DNA of 40,064 nt, taken from positions 1 through 40,064 of the forward strand of contig URAD01000015.1 of NCBI GenBank assembly GCA_900545745.1, given 5' to 3'. Each line of letters begins with the position of its first letter. The first letter of the stretch is position 1. The position numbers and the translations under genes were made by a program. Under the pieces are notes generated by a model. It saw nothing but the letters and a program-made list of their open reading frames with translations, was not told the DNA's origin and ran no database searches. Source of the stretch: an uncultured Collinsella sp. GTDB taxonomy: Bacteria; Actinomycetota; Coriobacteriia; Coriobacteriales; Coriobacteriaceae. Positions 16,804 through 24,329 of the stretch are shown piece after piece.

Positions 16804-17814
16804 CTACGCCCGCAAGTCCTTTACGCTGGAACGCTCGACCAACACGCCCGAGACGAGCGTACGGCTTCTGGAGCTCGGGGCTTCCAGACCTGCGACGACC
16901 TCGTTAAGCGCACGGATGCCCAGCTCGCGGTGGCGAAACTTCACCGACGTCAGAATCGAGTTGGGAATCATCTTGTAGAGCTCATCGTCGAAACCGATCA
17001 CGGACACGTCGTCGGGCACATTGAGCCCTTTGTCACGTAGAGCCATCATCACGCCGTTTGCCATGCAGTCGTTAGCAGCGAGGACCGCCGTGCAATCGGG
17101 TTTATCGGCAAGCACAAGGCCCGCGGCGTAGCCACTATCCGCATTCCAATCGCCTTGCAGAGGTTCAGGCGGCTCAATGCCACGTGCCTCGAGTGCCGCT
17201 CGCCAACCTTTCATACGGCACTGGCTCGACAGCGACTCTTTCTTACCCGAAACGAAATACACGTTCTTGTGACCATGATCCAAGAAGTACTCGCACGCCA
17301 TGCGCGCGCCGCCCTCTTGGTCGTCACTGACGGTGGAGCAGGTAGGATGTTCCATCGGTGTGATAATCACCGTCTTGAGGTCTTTCGGCGCCTCAAAGGT
17401 ATCAAAGTCATCGACCATCTGGCGCAGGTTGAAAATCATGCCGTCGACGGGAAGCTGCGACATCCTACGCGCCGCTTCGGCAAGGGTCATCTTCTCCCCC
17501 GCCCGCTTTTTGATCATCGTGAGCGCAAAGCCTCGCTCTTCGGCGGCATCGGCGATACCGTCGATCATGTCCACGGCACCGCCCGACAAGTGGAACAGCA
17601 CGACGCCGATGCACCCGTAACGGCCCAACTTGAGCGAACGCGCGGCAAAGTTGGCTCGAAACCCGAGCGCCTCCATGGCCGCATGGACCTTATCGCGTGT
17701 CGACTCTCGCACGCTATCGGGCTCGTTGATCACGCGCGAAACCGTCTTGAGAGAAACACCAGCGGCAATCGCCACATCATTCATTGAGACATTTTTCTTG
17801 TCCATCGTTGCCAC
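16804..17814 (-). CDS. LacI-family transcriptional repressor, module 3
   Basis: A 336-residue LacI/GalR regulator. The HTH is MNDVAIAAGVSLKTVSRVI, with Leu-Lys at the specificity positions; the hinge RANFAARSL has Ala in place of the Pro of the other two. The effector domain has VDGMIFNLRQM and SVIGFDDEL. It is divergent from lacE3. The GTG at 17814 has GGAG 6 bases upstream and is preferred over the ATG three codons later (17805), which has no well-placed ribosome site. The Leu-Lys pair coincides with an operator half-site different from the other modules. Confidence 0.9.
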   Translation of the reverse strand: MATMDKKNVSMNDVAIAAGVSLKTVSRVINEPDSVRESTRDKVHAAMEALGFRANFAARSLKLGRYGCIGVVLFHLSGGAVDMIDGIADAAEERGFALTMIKKRAGEKMTLAEAARRMSQLPVDGMIFNLRQMVDDFDTFEAPKDLKTVIITPMEHPTCSTVSDDQEGGARMACEYFLDHGHKNVYFVSGKKESLSSQCRMKGWRAALEARGIEPPEPLQGDWNADSGYAAGLVLADKPDCTAVLAANDCMANGVMMALRDKGLNVPDDVSVIGFDDELYKMIPNSILTSVKFRHRELGIRALNEVVAGLEAPSSRSRTLVSGVLVERSSVKDLRA

Positions 17815-17886
17815 TGCTTCTCCAGTCGGTTTTACATCGCTTGTTTTTGCGTTCTAGCATACACTACCTGCCTGACTGATAAATCA

Positions 17887-17911
17887 ACCGTTTACCGAAC
17901 AATATCGACCA
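17887..17911. promoter_or_regulatory. ACCG motif and DeoR-like motif in module 3 control region
   Basis: ACCGTTTACCG (17887-17897) runs directly into AACAATATCGACCA (17898-17911). The latter is one base off the lacF site AACAATATCGAACA. This may link module 3 to the same two wider controls as lacA and lacF. Confidence 0.4.
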
Positions 17912-17926
17912 CTCACCCGTATATCC

Positions 17927-17984
17927 TTGTTGCTCTTCCAAAAATGTCTTACGTTGTCATTAACGAAATGACAACGTTGTCATT
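17927..17984 (+). promoter_or_regulatory. lacE3 promoter with two LacI operator candidates
   Basis: AATGACAACGTTGTCATT (17967-17984) is a perfect 18-bp palindrome. A second, degenerate site (17943-17961) shares ACGTTGTCATT. A possible promoter is TTGTTG (17927-17932), a 17-bp spacer, and TACGTT (17950-17955), so the repressor would cover the -10 and the start of transcription. The palindrome is the clearest operator in the window. Confidence 0.6.
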
Positions 17985-18088
17985 TCGCAATGCCTTCCTT
18001 AAGCAGGAAGGTTTCCGGGCAGTCCTGACCATCCATCGACGACCAGTTCCATCCACATGCATCGCGCATCAAGTAGCAAAGGAGCTCT

Positions 18089-19867
18089 ATGGACGCCATC
18101 GTAAAGATGCTCGAAAAGCATCAACCGTTCTTTGAGAAGATCTCGAGGAACATATACCTCCAGGCCATCAAGGACGGATTCCTTGGGTGCATGCCCATTG
18201 TCCTCACCTCTTCGATCTTCCTGTTGATCGCCACCCTTCCCGGCGTCGTTGGCATCACGCTGCCCCAGCCGCTCATCGACTGGTGCAACAAGCTGTACAA
18301 CTTCACCATGGGCGTCATGGGCATCATGGTTGCCGGCACCACCGCCAAGAACTTTACGGCTTCCATGAACCGTCGCATGCCCGCCGGCAAGGTGCTCAAC
18401 GACGGCTCCACCATGGTGGCCGCCCAGTGCAGCATGCTGCTGCTCGCTGTTACGCAGTTCACCACCAAGTTCAACGGCTCCGAGCTTTCGGTCTTCGATT
18501 GCACCAGCATGGGTACGCGCGGTCTGTTCTCGGCCTATATCGCCGCGTTCATTACCGTGTGGGTTTACAAGTTCTGCGTCTCGCGCGATCTGACCATTAA
18601 GCTACCCAAGGAGGTCCCGGGCGCCATCGCTCAGAACTTCCGTGACATCATCCCCTTCGGCGGCGCTGTCATCATCTGCGGCATCATCGATGTCGTCGTG
18701 CGCAACCTCATGGGCGTTCCGTTCTCCGAGCTGCTCATCAAGCTGCTCTCCCCGCTCTTTACCGCTGCAGAAACCTATCCTGGCCTTATCCTTATCCAGG
18801 CAGCCACCGCGTTCTTCTGGTTCATCGGCGTCCACGGCCCCTCGATCGTCCAGCCGGGCATCGACCCCATCCGTCTTGCCAACCAGGCCGAGAACCTGCA
18901 GGTTCTGCTGGCCGGTGGTCACCCCGCCCACTCCCTCACCTTTAACATGTCGCTCGTGGGTGAGTTCGGCGGCACCGGCGCCACGTTCATCGTGCCGCTT
19001 CTGCTGATTCTCTTTATGAAGTCCAAGCAGCTCAAAGCCGTCGGTAAGGCCTCGATTGTTCCTGTTGCCTTCGCCGTCAACGAACCGCTGCTCTTTGGCG
19101 CGCCGATGATCCTTAACCCCTACATGCTCATCCCCTTTGTTGCCGCCGGCTGCGTCAACGTGAGTGTTGCCAAGTTCTTTATCGACAACGTGGGCATGAA
19201 CGGCTTCTCCTTCGTGGTGCCTTGGGCTACCCCTGCCCCCATCGGCATCTTCATCACCACAAACTTCCAGCTTATCGCCCTGGTGTTTGTCGCGATTATC
19301 ATCTTGCTGGACGCCATCATTTACCTGCCGTTCTTGAAGGCATACGATAAGCTGCTCTGCGACCAGGAGGCCGAGCGCGCCGCCGAGCTGGGTCTTGAGT
19401 CCGATGGTGCCGCTTCCATCGCCGCCAACGCCCCTGCGCCCGCTGTCGAGCAGGCTACCGCTTCCGTCGAGCCGACCGCCGCTGCCGCCGACAGCAAGCC
19501 TGTCGCCGATCAGCCCGAGCCCGCCGCCGACGTATCCGCTAAGAAGGACGTCGATGGCCTGAAGGTCCTCGTCCTGTGCGCCGGCGCCGGCACCTCTGCC
19601 ATGCTTGCCAACGCCATCAAGGAAGGTGCCGCACAGACCGGAGAGAACATCGCTTCCTCCGCAGGCGCCTATGGCCAGCACACTGCCATCATGGATCAGT
19701 ACGACGTTATCGTGCTCGCCCCGCAGGTTCGTAGCTACTACAACGACATGAAGGCCGACACCGATCGCCTGGGCATTAAGCTGCTCGCTCCGCGCGGTAA
19801 GGAATATATCGACCTTACTCGCGACCCCGCCGGCGCCATCAAGTGGCTCCGCGAGAACCTCGACTAG
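18089..19867 (+). CDS. lacE: PTS lactose-type EIICB transporter, module 3
   Basis: A 592-residue EIIC-EIIB fusion. EIIC (about 1-430) has GVHGPSIVQPGIDP and NEPLLFGAPMILNP; a long Ala/Pro-rich linker (about 435-485) leads to EIIB with the phospho-cysteine C497 in VLCAGAGTSAMLANAI. It is most similar to the module 2 transporter over the whole length, including the DQYDVIVLAPQVRSYYNDMK region of EIIB. AAAGGAG precedes the ATG at 18089 by 5 bases. It is followed 75 bp later by lacG3. It needs EIIA from elsewhere, presumably LacF. Confidence 0.92.
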   Translation: MDAIVKMLEKHQPFFEKISRNIYLQAIKDGFLGCMPIVLTSSIFLLIATLPGVVGITLPQPLIDWCNKLYNFTMGVMGIMVAGTTAKNFTASMNRRMPAGKVLNDGSTMVAAQCSMLLLAVTQFTTKFNGSELSVFDCTSMGTRGLFSAYIAAFITVWVYKFCVSRDLTIKLPKEVPGAIAQNFRDIIPFGGAVIICGIIDVVVRNLMGVPFSELLIKLLSPLFTAAETYPGLILIQAATAFFWFIGVHGPSIVQPGIDPIRLANQAENLQVLLAGGHPAHSLTFNMSLVGEFGGTGATFIVPLLLILFMKSKQLKAVGKASIVPVAFAVNEPLLFGAPMILNPYMLIPFVAAGCVNVSVAKFFIDNVGMNGFSFVVPWATPAPIGIFITTNFQLIALVFVAIIILLDAIIYLPFLKAYDKLLCDQEAERAAELGLESDGAASIAANAPAPAVEQATASVEPTAAAADSKPVADQPEPAADVSAKKDVDGLKVLVLCAGAGTSAMLANAIKEGAAQTGENIASSAGAYGQHTAIMDQYDVIVLAPQVRSYYNDMKADTDRLGIKLLAPRGKEYIDLTRDPAGAIKWLRENLD

Positions 19868-19881
19868 TTCCTCCCTCTGTT

Positions 19882-19908
19882 GGTGCCCGGATCCCCAGTT
19901 CGGGCACC
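19882..19908 (+). other. Hairpin between lacE3 and lacG3
   Basis: GGTGCCCG (19882-19889) pairs with CGGGCACC (19901-19908), followed by TCTCCCT. It takes the same position as the hairpins between the paired genes of modules 1 and 2, though the sequences differ. Confidence 0.5.
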
Positions 19909-19942
19909 TCTCCCTATTCGTATCCCACAGAAAGGATGACTC

Positions 19943-21364
19943 ATGACCAACCCCATGCAGTTCCCCGACGGCTTTGTGTTTGGCGGCGCCACCGCTGCTT
20001 ACCAGGTTGAGGGCGAGACCCGTACGCACGGCAAGGGCAAAGTGCCCTGGGACGATTTCCTGGCTGCCCAGGGTCGCTTCTCCCCCGATCCTGCAAGCGA
20101 CTTCTACAACAAATATCCGGTCGATATCGACTTGTGCCAGCGCTTCGGCATCAACGGTATTCGCGTCTCCATCGCTTGGAGCCGTATCTTCCCCAGTGGC
20201 ACCGGCGAGATTAACCCCGAGGGCGTCGCTTTCTATCACGAGCTTTTTGCCACCTGCAACAAAGCTGGCGTTATCCCCTATGTCACGCTCGATCACTTCG
20301 ATACGCCCGAGGCCTTCTACCAGGACGGCGGCGAGGGCTTCTTGACGCGCGCGACCATCGATGCCTTCGTCGAGTACGCCAAGTTCTGCTTTGCCGAGTT
20401 CACCGAGGTCAAGCACTGGTTCACGTTTAACGAGATTCCCGCGACCGCCGAGGGCAGCTTTATCGTCGGCAACTGGCCGCACGGCGAGAAGTATCGCCTG
20501 GACAAGGCTTTCCAGCTCATGCACAACATGATGGTGGCCCACGCCAAGGCTGTCGTCGCCTTCCACGAGGGCGGCTTTGAGGGCGAGATCGGCATTGTCC
20601 AGAACCTGGAGCCCAAGTATCCCCTCGATCCCAACAACGCCGCCGACTGCGAGGCAGCTCGCATGGCCGACGTCATCAACAACCGCTGGGTACTCGACGC
20701 TACCTTCCGCGGCCACTATGCAGCCGACACCATGGAAGCCGCAACCAAGCTGGCCCATATCGCCGGCGGCGAGCTCGACGTCCGCGACGAGGACATCGCC
20801 GCGCTGACCGCCGCGCTCCCCTACAACGATTGTCTGGGCGTCAATACCTACAAGTGCCAGTTCCTGCGTGCCGCCGAGGGCGAAAACGACATCAACCACA
20901 ATGGCACCGGCGACAAGGGCTCCTCGCGCTGGTTCCTCAAGGGCGTGGGCGAGGCATGCGTGCGCGAAGGCATTCCTACCACCGATTGGGACTGGATCAT
21001 CTATCCCGAGGGCCTGTACGACCTGCTGCTGCGTATTAAGAACGATTACCCCAACTACAAGAAGATCTACATCACCGAGAACGGCATGGGCTATAAGGAC
21101 GACTTCGAGGACGGCTTTATCGACGACGCCCCTCGCATCGACTACATGCGTCAGCATCTCGCATGGATCCTCAAGGCAATCGACGGCGGCGTAAACATCG
21201 ACGGTTACTTTGTGTGGTCGCTGCAGGACCAGTTCTCCTGGACCAACGGCTATAACAAGCGCTATGGCCTGTTCTACATCGACTTTGAGACCCAGAAGCG
21301 CTATCCCAAGGCGAGCGCGTACTGGTACAAGAACGTCGCGGAGACCGGCCTGCTCATGGCCTAA
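19943..21364 (+). CDS. lacG: 6-phospho-beta-galactosidase (GH1), module 3
   Basis: A 473-residue GH1 enzyme. The acid/base is E164 in WFTFNEI and the nucleophile is E379 in ITENGMGYKD; FSWTNGYNKRYG is the phosphate-site segment with the Trp typical of 6-phospho-beta-galactosidases. The first 60 residues are nearly identical to the module 1 enzyme, so lacG1 and lacG3 are sisters even though their partner transporters are not. GAAAGGATG precedes the ATG at 19943. It is the last gene of module 3, closed by a terminator. Confidence 0.92.
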   Translation: MTNPMQFPDGFVFGGATAAYQVEGETRTHGKGKVPWDDFLAAQGRFSPDPASDFYNKYPVDIDLCQRFGINGIRVSIAWSRIFPSGTGEINPEGVAFYHELFATCNKAGVIPYVTLDHFDTPEAFYQDGGEGFLTRATIDAFVEYAKFCFAEFTEVKHWFTFNEIPATAEGSFIVGNWPHGEKYRLDKAFQLMHNMMVAHAKAVVAFHEGGFEGEIGIVQNLEPKYPLDPNNAADCEAARMADVINNRWVLDATFRGHYAADTMEAATKLAHIAGGELDVRDEDIAALTAALPYNDCLGVNTYKCQFLRAAEGENDINHNGTGDKGSSRWFLKGVGEACVREGIPTTDWDWIIYPEGLYDLLLRIKNDYPNYKKIYITENGMGYKDDFEDGFIDDAPRIDYMRQHLAWILKAIDGGVNIDGYFVWSLQDQFSWTNGYNKRYGLFYIDFETQKRYPKASAYWYKNVAETGLLMA

Positions 21365-21386
21365 CTTTTGCCGCATACCCCCTGTC

Positions 21387-21430
21387 GGCCGCATGCGAAT
21401 CCCTCCACGGGTTCGCATGCGGCCTTTTTG
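21387..21430 (+). terminator. Intrinsic terminator of module 3
   Basis: A perfect 13-bp stem GGCCGCATGCGAA / TTCGCATGCGGCC (21387-21399, 21412-21424) is followed by TTTTTG, 23 bp after the lacG3 stop. Confidence 0.9.
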
Positions 21431-21452
21431 TTTTGGTTCGGCCTGTGCGGGC

Positions 21453-21757
21453 CGTTTATCTCGATCTGTAACATCTAGTCGAGTATTTCGGCCCTAGCTG
21501 TTACAGATTTAGACGAACGGGTGGCCCGGGCCGAACAATCTCGATCTGTAACATGTAGACCACTTTTGACCATCTACCTGTTACAGATCGAGACAAACGC
21601 ACAGGTCAATCCGCTCAATCTCGATCTGTAACATCTAGCCGAGCTTTTCGGTCCCAGTTGTTACAGATTGAGACAAACGGAATCGGCCAGGCAGAAAATC
21701 TAAATCTGTAACATCTAACGAGCATTTGATCGCCTAGTTGTTACAGATCGAGACAAT
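21453..21757. repeat. Hairpin repeat array 3 (A4, B3, A5, B4)
   Basis: Four copies in strict A-B-A-B order at about 21453-21520, 21535-21600, 21615-21680 and 21695-21757, about 80 bp apart. Arms are ATCTGTAACA / TGTTACAGAT. B4 is mosaic: it has the CATCTA start of type A and the ATTTGATCG core of type B. This is the largest of the three arrays. Confidence 0.8.
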
Positions 21758-21826
21758 CAGATGGTCAAATCCTCACTTTCCAGGCAGCTACGAAGCGCTC
21801 CTCTTTCTTAATTATTATCGGCATCA

Positions 21827-21878
21827 CGAACACACTTCGGTATCTTTTAATGCCAAAATGATACCGAAAGCGTGTTCG
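21827..21878. repeat. Long imperfect palindrome upstream of AlbA_2 gene
   Basis: The left arm CGAACACACTTCGGTATC (21827-21844) pairs with GATACCGAAAGCGTGTTCG (21860-21878), with one bulge and a mismatch, around a 15-nt AT-rich loop. No U-run follows. It lies 225 bp before the AlbA_2 gene. Confidence 0.65.
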
Positions 21879-21968
21879 AGAATACGGATAATTCCATGCG
21901 TTAGCCCAATCAAGCCCCAGGCTTACAAACTCCGTTATTGTTCAGAATGCCAATGCATTCGCGTTTGC

Positions 21969-22078
21969 GCGTCATTTCGCGTCACTTTGACGCGCATAAT
22001 GACACGCAAATTTTTTCGTGTCATAATTTTGACGCGTAAAATGACGTGTAAAATTTTTACGTGTTATTTTTCACGTCA
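21969..22078. promoter_or_regulatory. Array of TGACRYG heptamers in front of the AlbA_2 gene
   Basis: In 110 bp at least seven copies of TGACGCG or close variants occur in both orientations: GCGTCA (21969-21974), CGCGTCA (21978-21984), TGACGCG (21988-21994), TGACACG (22000-22006), CGTGTCA (22017-22023), TGACGCG (22030-22036), TGACGTG (22042-22048) and CACGTCA (22072-22078). The region is AT-rich between them. It ends 25 bp before the start codon; probably an autoregulatory operator array. Confidence 0.6.
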
Positions 22079-22103
22079 AATTGAAGCGAAACGGAGCATC
22101 ACA

Positions 22104-23360
22104 ATGCAAGAATCCAAAGATCTTGAATTCAAGGAATGCGTCACCAATTCGTTCCTTAAAACCGTCTCCGCTTATGCAAATGGCACGGGAGGACGCGTTC
22201 TATTTGGAATTAACGACGACGGAGAAGCCGTTGGCCTCGATGACCCCAAGCAGACCTGCCTGGATATCGAAAACAAGATTAACGATTCGATCATCCCCCA
22301 GCCCGATTACTCCCTAAAGATCGACGAGCCCGATGCAACCGTGGAGCTTACGGTCTTTCCCGGCAGATCGAAGCCTTACCTATACCGCTCGAAGGCATAC
22401 AAGCGCAATGACACCGCGACCATTCCAGTTGATACCCTAGGCCTTTCGCGTCTTGTACTCGAGGGTCAAAACCTCTCCTTTGAGCAGCTCCCGGCAAACA
22501 AACAAGATTTATCTTTCACCGTTTTAGAGAATCGTCTAACAGCAAAACTTTCGCTTCAGTCATTCACAACCGATACTCTCAAAACCCTTGGCCTGCTTGA
22601 TGAAACCGGAACCTACAACAACGCGGCAGAACTGCTCGCGGACGAGAATGGCTTCCCGGGTATCGACATCGCAGTGTTTGGTGAAACTATCAACCTCATT
22701 AAGCAGCGCAAGACTCTTGAACATGCATCCGTTCTAGCGGAAATTGACGGAGCCCTTGAGCTTTTCGAAGCCCAGTACTGCTACGAAGAGATCCAGGGGA
22801 TGGAGCGGATCCGCAAGGAGCTCATTCCGCTCGAAGCATTCCGCGAGGCCATTACCAATGCAGTCGTTCATAGGACTTGGGATGCGCCCGCACACATCCG
22901 CATCTCGATGTTCGACGACCGTGTGGAAGTCGCTTCGCCCGGCGGCTTGCCGGCAAGCATGACCGTCGATGAATATCTGTCCGACATGCTATCCGTTAGA
23001 CGCAATCGTATTCTTGCCGAAGTCTTTTTGCGCCTGGGTCTTATCGAAGCCTTTGGAACGGGCATCATGCGAATTCGCGATACCTATAAGGACAGCGTCA
23101 GAAAGCCCCGGTTTCAAGTTTCGGATAACGCCATTGTGGTAACACTTCCCCTACTCATGGATAACCCGGGGCTCAAAGGCGACGAACTTATCGTATTCGG
23201 ACTGCTGAGCGGAGTACACCCTCAATCGACAAGCGAGCTTGCGGCCAAAGTCACCTTTAGTCGCTCGAAGCTTCTTCGCATCCTCAAAAAACTCGTTGAG
23301 ACAGGCCTGGCGACAGTTGAAGGCACCGGCAGAGGGCAGAAGTATCGCCTGCTACGCTAG
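22104..23360 (+). CDS. AlbA_2/Schlafen-domain DNA-binding regulator
   Basis: A 418-residue protein. The N-terminal AlbA_2 (divergent AAA-4/Schlafen-like) domain spans about residues 3-115, with LEFKECVTNSFLKTVSAYAN and GGRVLFGINDDG. The middle, about 233-340, has RKELIPLEAFREAITNAVVH and the FGTGIMRIR segment typical of the GHKL-like ATPase part of this family. The last 60 residues look like a winged helix (STSELAAKVTFSRSKLLRILKKL). The ATG at 22104 has CGGAG upstream; the longer open frame to the left is not protein-like. The AT-rich upstream region and lone position suggest an acquired gene. These proteins are thought to be transcription regulators; the target here may be its own motif array. 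Confidence 0.82.
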   Translation: MQESKDLEFKECVTNSFLKTVSAYANGTGGRVLFGINDDGEAVGLDDPKQTCLDIENKINDSIIPQPDYSLKIDEPDATVELTVFPGRSKPYLYRSKAYKRNDTATIPVDTLGLSRLVLEGQNLSFEQLPANKQDLSFTVLENRLTAKLSLQSFTTDTLKTLGLLDETGTYNNAAELLADENGFPGIDIAVFGETINLIKQRKTLEHASVLAEIDGALELFEAQYCYEEIQGMERIRKELIPLEAFREAITNAVVHRTWDAPAHIRISMFDDRVEVASPGGLPASMTVDEYLSDMLSVRRNRILAEVFLRLGLIEAFGTGIMRIRDTYKDSVRKPRFQVSDNAIVVTLPLLMDNPGLKGDELIVFGLLSGVHPQSTSELAAKVTFSRSKLLRILKKLVETGLATVEGTGRGQKYRLLR

Positions 23361-24125
23361 TTAGCAAATGACCTGCGCGTGCTCCTCGATGGCGGCGCGG
23401 TCTTCGGCGGAGATGCTCGGCTCGCACACTACGGCGTCCAGGCTGTCCAGACGGCAGAAGGTGTAGAAGTCACGCTTGCCAATCTTGCTGGAGTCGGCGA
23501 TCAGATAGCGCGAGTCTGCCTTGCTAAAGGCGAGCTGCTGGATACGGCCCTCGTCCATGTTGGACGTAGACACATCGCCATCCAGAATGCCGTTGGCGCC
23601 GATAAACGCCGCATCGATGCCCAGTGCACGCAGGGTATCCTCGGCTGTTGGTCCCACAAAAGCGGCAGTGCGGCGGCGATACATGCCGCCCACCAGGCAC
23701 AGCTCGCAATCCTCGCGCGCCTCGAGCAGGCTAAAAACCGAAAGGGAATTAGTCACGATGCGCAGGCGACACGCCGGCAGCATCGAGGCCATCTGCTCAA
23801 CCGTGGTGCCCGTGCCCAAAAAGATGGTCGAGCCTTCCTCGATAAGCTCCACAGAACGGCGCGCGATCTGCAACTTTTCCTCGGCATGCTTCGTGCGCTT
23901 TTCGCTGTGCGAATACTCATGGCGCAGCATAGCGTGTGGACGGCCCTGCGCACTGCGGGCTCCGCCGTGCACGCGCTCGATCTCGCCCAGGCTCGCAAGC
24001 TCCTCAAGGTCACGACGAATCGTCATATCCGAGACACCTAACGCATCCGAAATCTCCTTGACCGAGACCGTGCCCTGCTCCTCGAGCAACTGACGAACCT
24101 TATCCTGTCGCTCCGCTTTAATCAC
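23361..24125 (-). CDS. DeoR/GlpR-family transcriptional regulator
   Basis: A 254-residue DeoR-family regulator. An N-terminal winged HTH (VSVKEISDALGVSDMTIRRD, about residues 17-36) ends in the family signature DLEELASLGEIERVHGGA, followed by a sugar-phosphate sensing domain (LGTGTTVEQMASML; the SSKIGKRDF motif near residue 212). The GTG start at 24125 gives the typical MIKAERQ opening and has GAGGA 6-7 bases upstream; an ATG 21 bases earlier lacks a good ribosome site. It is divergent from galM. A motif in its promoter is shared with lacA and lacF, so it may be the LacR-like repressor of the tagatose pathway, with tagatose 6-phosphate a likely effector. The last part is inference. Confidence 0.88.
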   Translation of the reverse strand: MIKAERQDKVRQLLEEQGTVSVKEISDALGVSDMTIRRDLEELASLGEIERVHGGARSAQGRPHAMLRHEYSHSEKRTKHAEEKLQIARRSVELIEEGSTIFLGTGTTVEQMASMLPACRLRIVTNSLSVFSLLEAREDCELCLVGGMYRRRTAAFVGPTAEDTLRALGIDAAFIGANGILDGDVSTSNMDEGRIQQLAFSKADSRYLIADSSKIGKRDFYTFCRLDSLDAVVCEPSISAEDRAAIEEHAQVIC

Positions 24126-24161
24126 GATGAGTCCTCGCTGTTCCATGCTCGCGTCAATTCA

Positions 24162-24175
24162 AACAGTAACGAACA
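24162..24175 (-). promoter_or_regulatory. DeoR-type motif upstream of its own gene
   Basis: AACAGTAACGAACA fits AACANNNNCGAACA, the same pattern as 4773-4786 (lacA) and 6751-6764 (lacF). Its position 37 bp before the start suits autoregulation, and divergent galM could be affected too. Confidence 0.45.
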
Positions 24176-24329
24176 AATTGTATCAGACTCGTGCGCGTCA
24201 AAATGAACGCCCGCACAGCTCCAATCATCACTTTTTTGAGAAAAATACCCCCTGCTTTAGTGGGGTGTAGTGATAATCTCGCCTGTTCGCGCTACAGTTT
24301 GTCGGAAATACCTCGATGTTAGGAACCAA

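Noticed and set aside
18602..21418. Very long open frame (938 codons) on the minus strand opposite lacE3 and lacG3
   Set aside because: It is antisense to two clear PTS and GH1 genes; the composition is a low-complexity Gly/Val/Asp-rich mirror of GC-rich codons, with no family motif or ribosome site.
11552..21757. CRISPR array interpretation of the regularly spaced repeats
   Set aside because: The repeats are themselves long hairpins of two alternating types, spacers are not unique 30-40 bp units, and no cas genes are present.
21738..22103. N-terminal extension of the AlbA_2 gene
   Set aside because: The extension would translate the hairpin array end and the heptamer operator array into an odd Cys/Arg-rich sequence; the ATG at 22104 has a ribosome site and starts exactly at the domain.
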